NCBI GenBank assembly: GCA_032622095.1
Contig: CP136066.1
Coordinates: forward strand, 187,774,716-187,838,715
DNA from: Siphonodentalium dalli
Lineage: Eukaryota > Mollusca > Scaphopoda > Gadilida > Siphonodentaliidae
Reading direction: 5' to 3'
DNA: 64,000 nucleotides
This document shows positions 63,322 through 64,000 of this stretch, one piece after another. The translations under genes were made by a program, and so were the position numbers. Position 1 is the first letter of the stretch. Each line of letters begins with the position of its first letter. The notes below the pieces were generated by a model that was not told where the DNA came from, ran no database searches, and worked only from the letters and a program-made list of their open reading frames with translations.

Positions 63322-64000
63322 GCTAGGACAGTTGTACCAAAAAAGTTAGTGTGATCTCTCAGCATTGTTTACCAGGGTAGAAATATAACTCTGGGAGTGT
63401 TTTGCCAGTGCAGATATAATATCTATAGGTATTCTCACCAGGATTGCACTAGTGACGAAATTCTGACAACCCACCATTAAATCACTAATATTCAAAACTA
63501 GGCCAGCACTATCACTTATAAGTGGCCAATTTCGACAAACATCGAGTCCCTTCCTTTGTCTAAGCACTGGCAGACTAGTTTTCTTCCTAGCAAACATCAA
63601 AAACAACAAAGTGAAGTCCATTCAACCAAACTACTGCTGAATTGGTCACTGTCACCAGAAAAAGTGAGAAAGAGTACACAGGAATCGCAGAAAGTAGTGA
63701 AGGGTACACATGATTGGATTTTGCTCTCAACTTAATGTCTGTTCTTGGGTCTACTTGGTCTATGCTCATGGAAAATATATTTTCTAACCTCATAGAAATC
63801 ACTTCCATAATTTGATTGTACACAGCATAAATATTTAAATGATCATTATGATTATGCAAATAAACAGTTAAAGTGATGTGGAACACTCTGCTCGGGTCAT
63901 TGAATGGGAATACAGAATAATGCAGTTATTTTAATAAATTGTTTTATTACATGATCCTACCCTTATTCCATTCAATAAACCCATTCTATAAATTTTGATA
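63322..64000. other. Unassigned sequence at the window edge
   Basis: Two overlapping minus-strand open frames (63346-63621 and 63587-63886) in different frames show no FN3 or CC motif and no domain I recognise. They could be a broken mobile-element gene or chance. Confidence 0.35.

Noticed and set aside
63346-63886. Possible further usherin exon near the window edge.
   Set aside because: Residues do not follow the FN3 pattern, and the two frames overlap with a shift.

Overview
This window is animal genomic DNA: about 26 short exons on the minus strand, separated by AT-rich introns full of palindromic DNA transposons and tandem repeats. Read 5' to 3' on the minus strand, roughly from 62948 down to 2073, the exons join in one consistent reading frame of about 2,580 codons. 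They encode about 23 fibronectin type III (FN3) domains, a cysteine-rich block dense in CC pairs, a single transmembrane helix and a cytoplasmic tail. This layout matches the C-terminal half of usherin (USH2A), the large membrane protein of sensory and ciliated cells. The N-terminal half (laminin-type and first FN3 domains) would lie beyond position 64000. The end of the reading frame is uncertain. Several repeats end in tracts of ACGGACGGACGAC or in a GGGGGGTATAAT tail, and others have units of about 135-165 bp. I associate these with molluscs, bivalves most of all, so a bivalve or other lophotrochozoan is my best guess (inference; no search was possible).

Layout: 1-2072 is downstream sequence with two TTAA-flanked elements. 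2073-10167 holds the tail, the membrane helix and the last FN3 exons. 11751-17589 has two small exons around a 5.5 kb intron. 19607-22585 is one very large exon with about ten FN3 domains. 23424-27489 has three FN3 exons. 29655-41373 has five cysteine-rich exons, which interrupt an FN3 domain rather than sit between two. 41869-44449 has FN3 exons. 44450-55433 is an 11 kb intron with a 160-bp satellite-like array split by a 5.2 kb transposon composite. 55434-62948 has the most 5' FN3 exons visible.

The most unusual feature is that at five different exons (58911, 56221, 55679, 36689 and 11751 edges) a short segment spanning an exon-intron boundary, splice site included, has been duplicated in tandem into the intron. 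The extreme case is 57116-58910: thirty exact 59-bp periods, each carrying a copy of the exon end and its GTAAG donor. A second recurring pattern is that near-perfect palindromic MITEs sit within 7-65 bp of many splice sites. No prokaryotic genes, rRNA genes, tRNA genes or CRISPR arrays were recognised.
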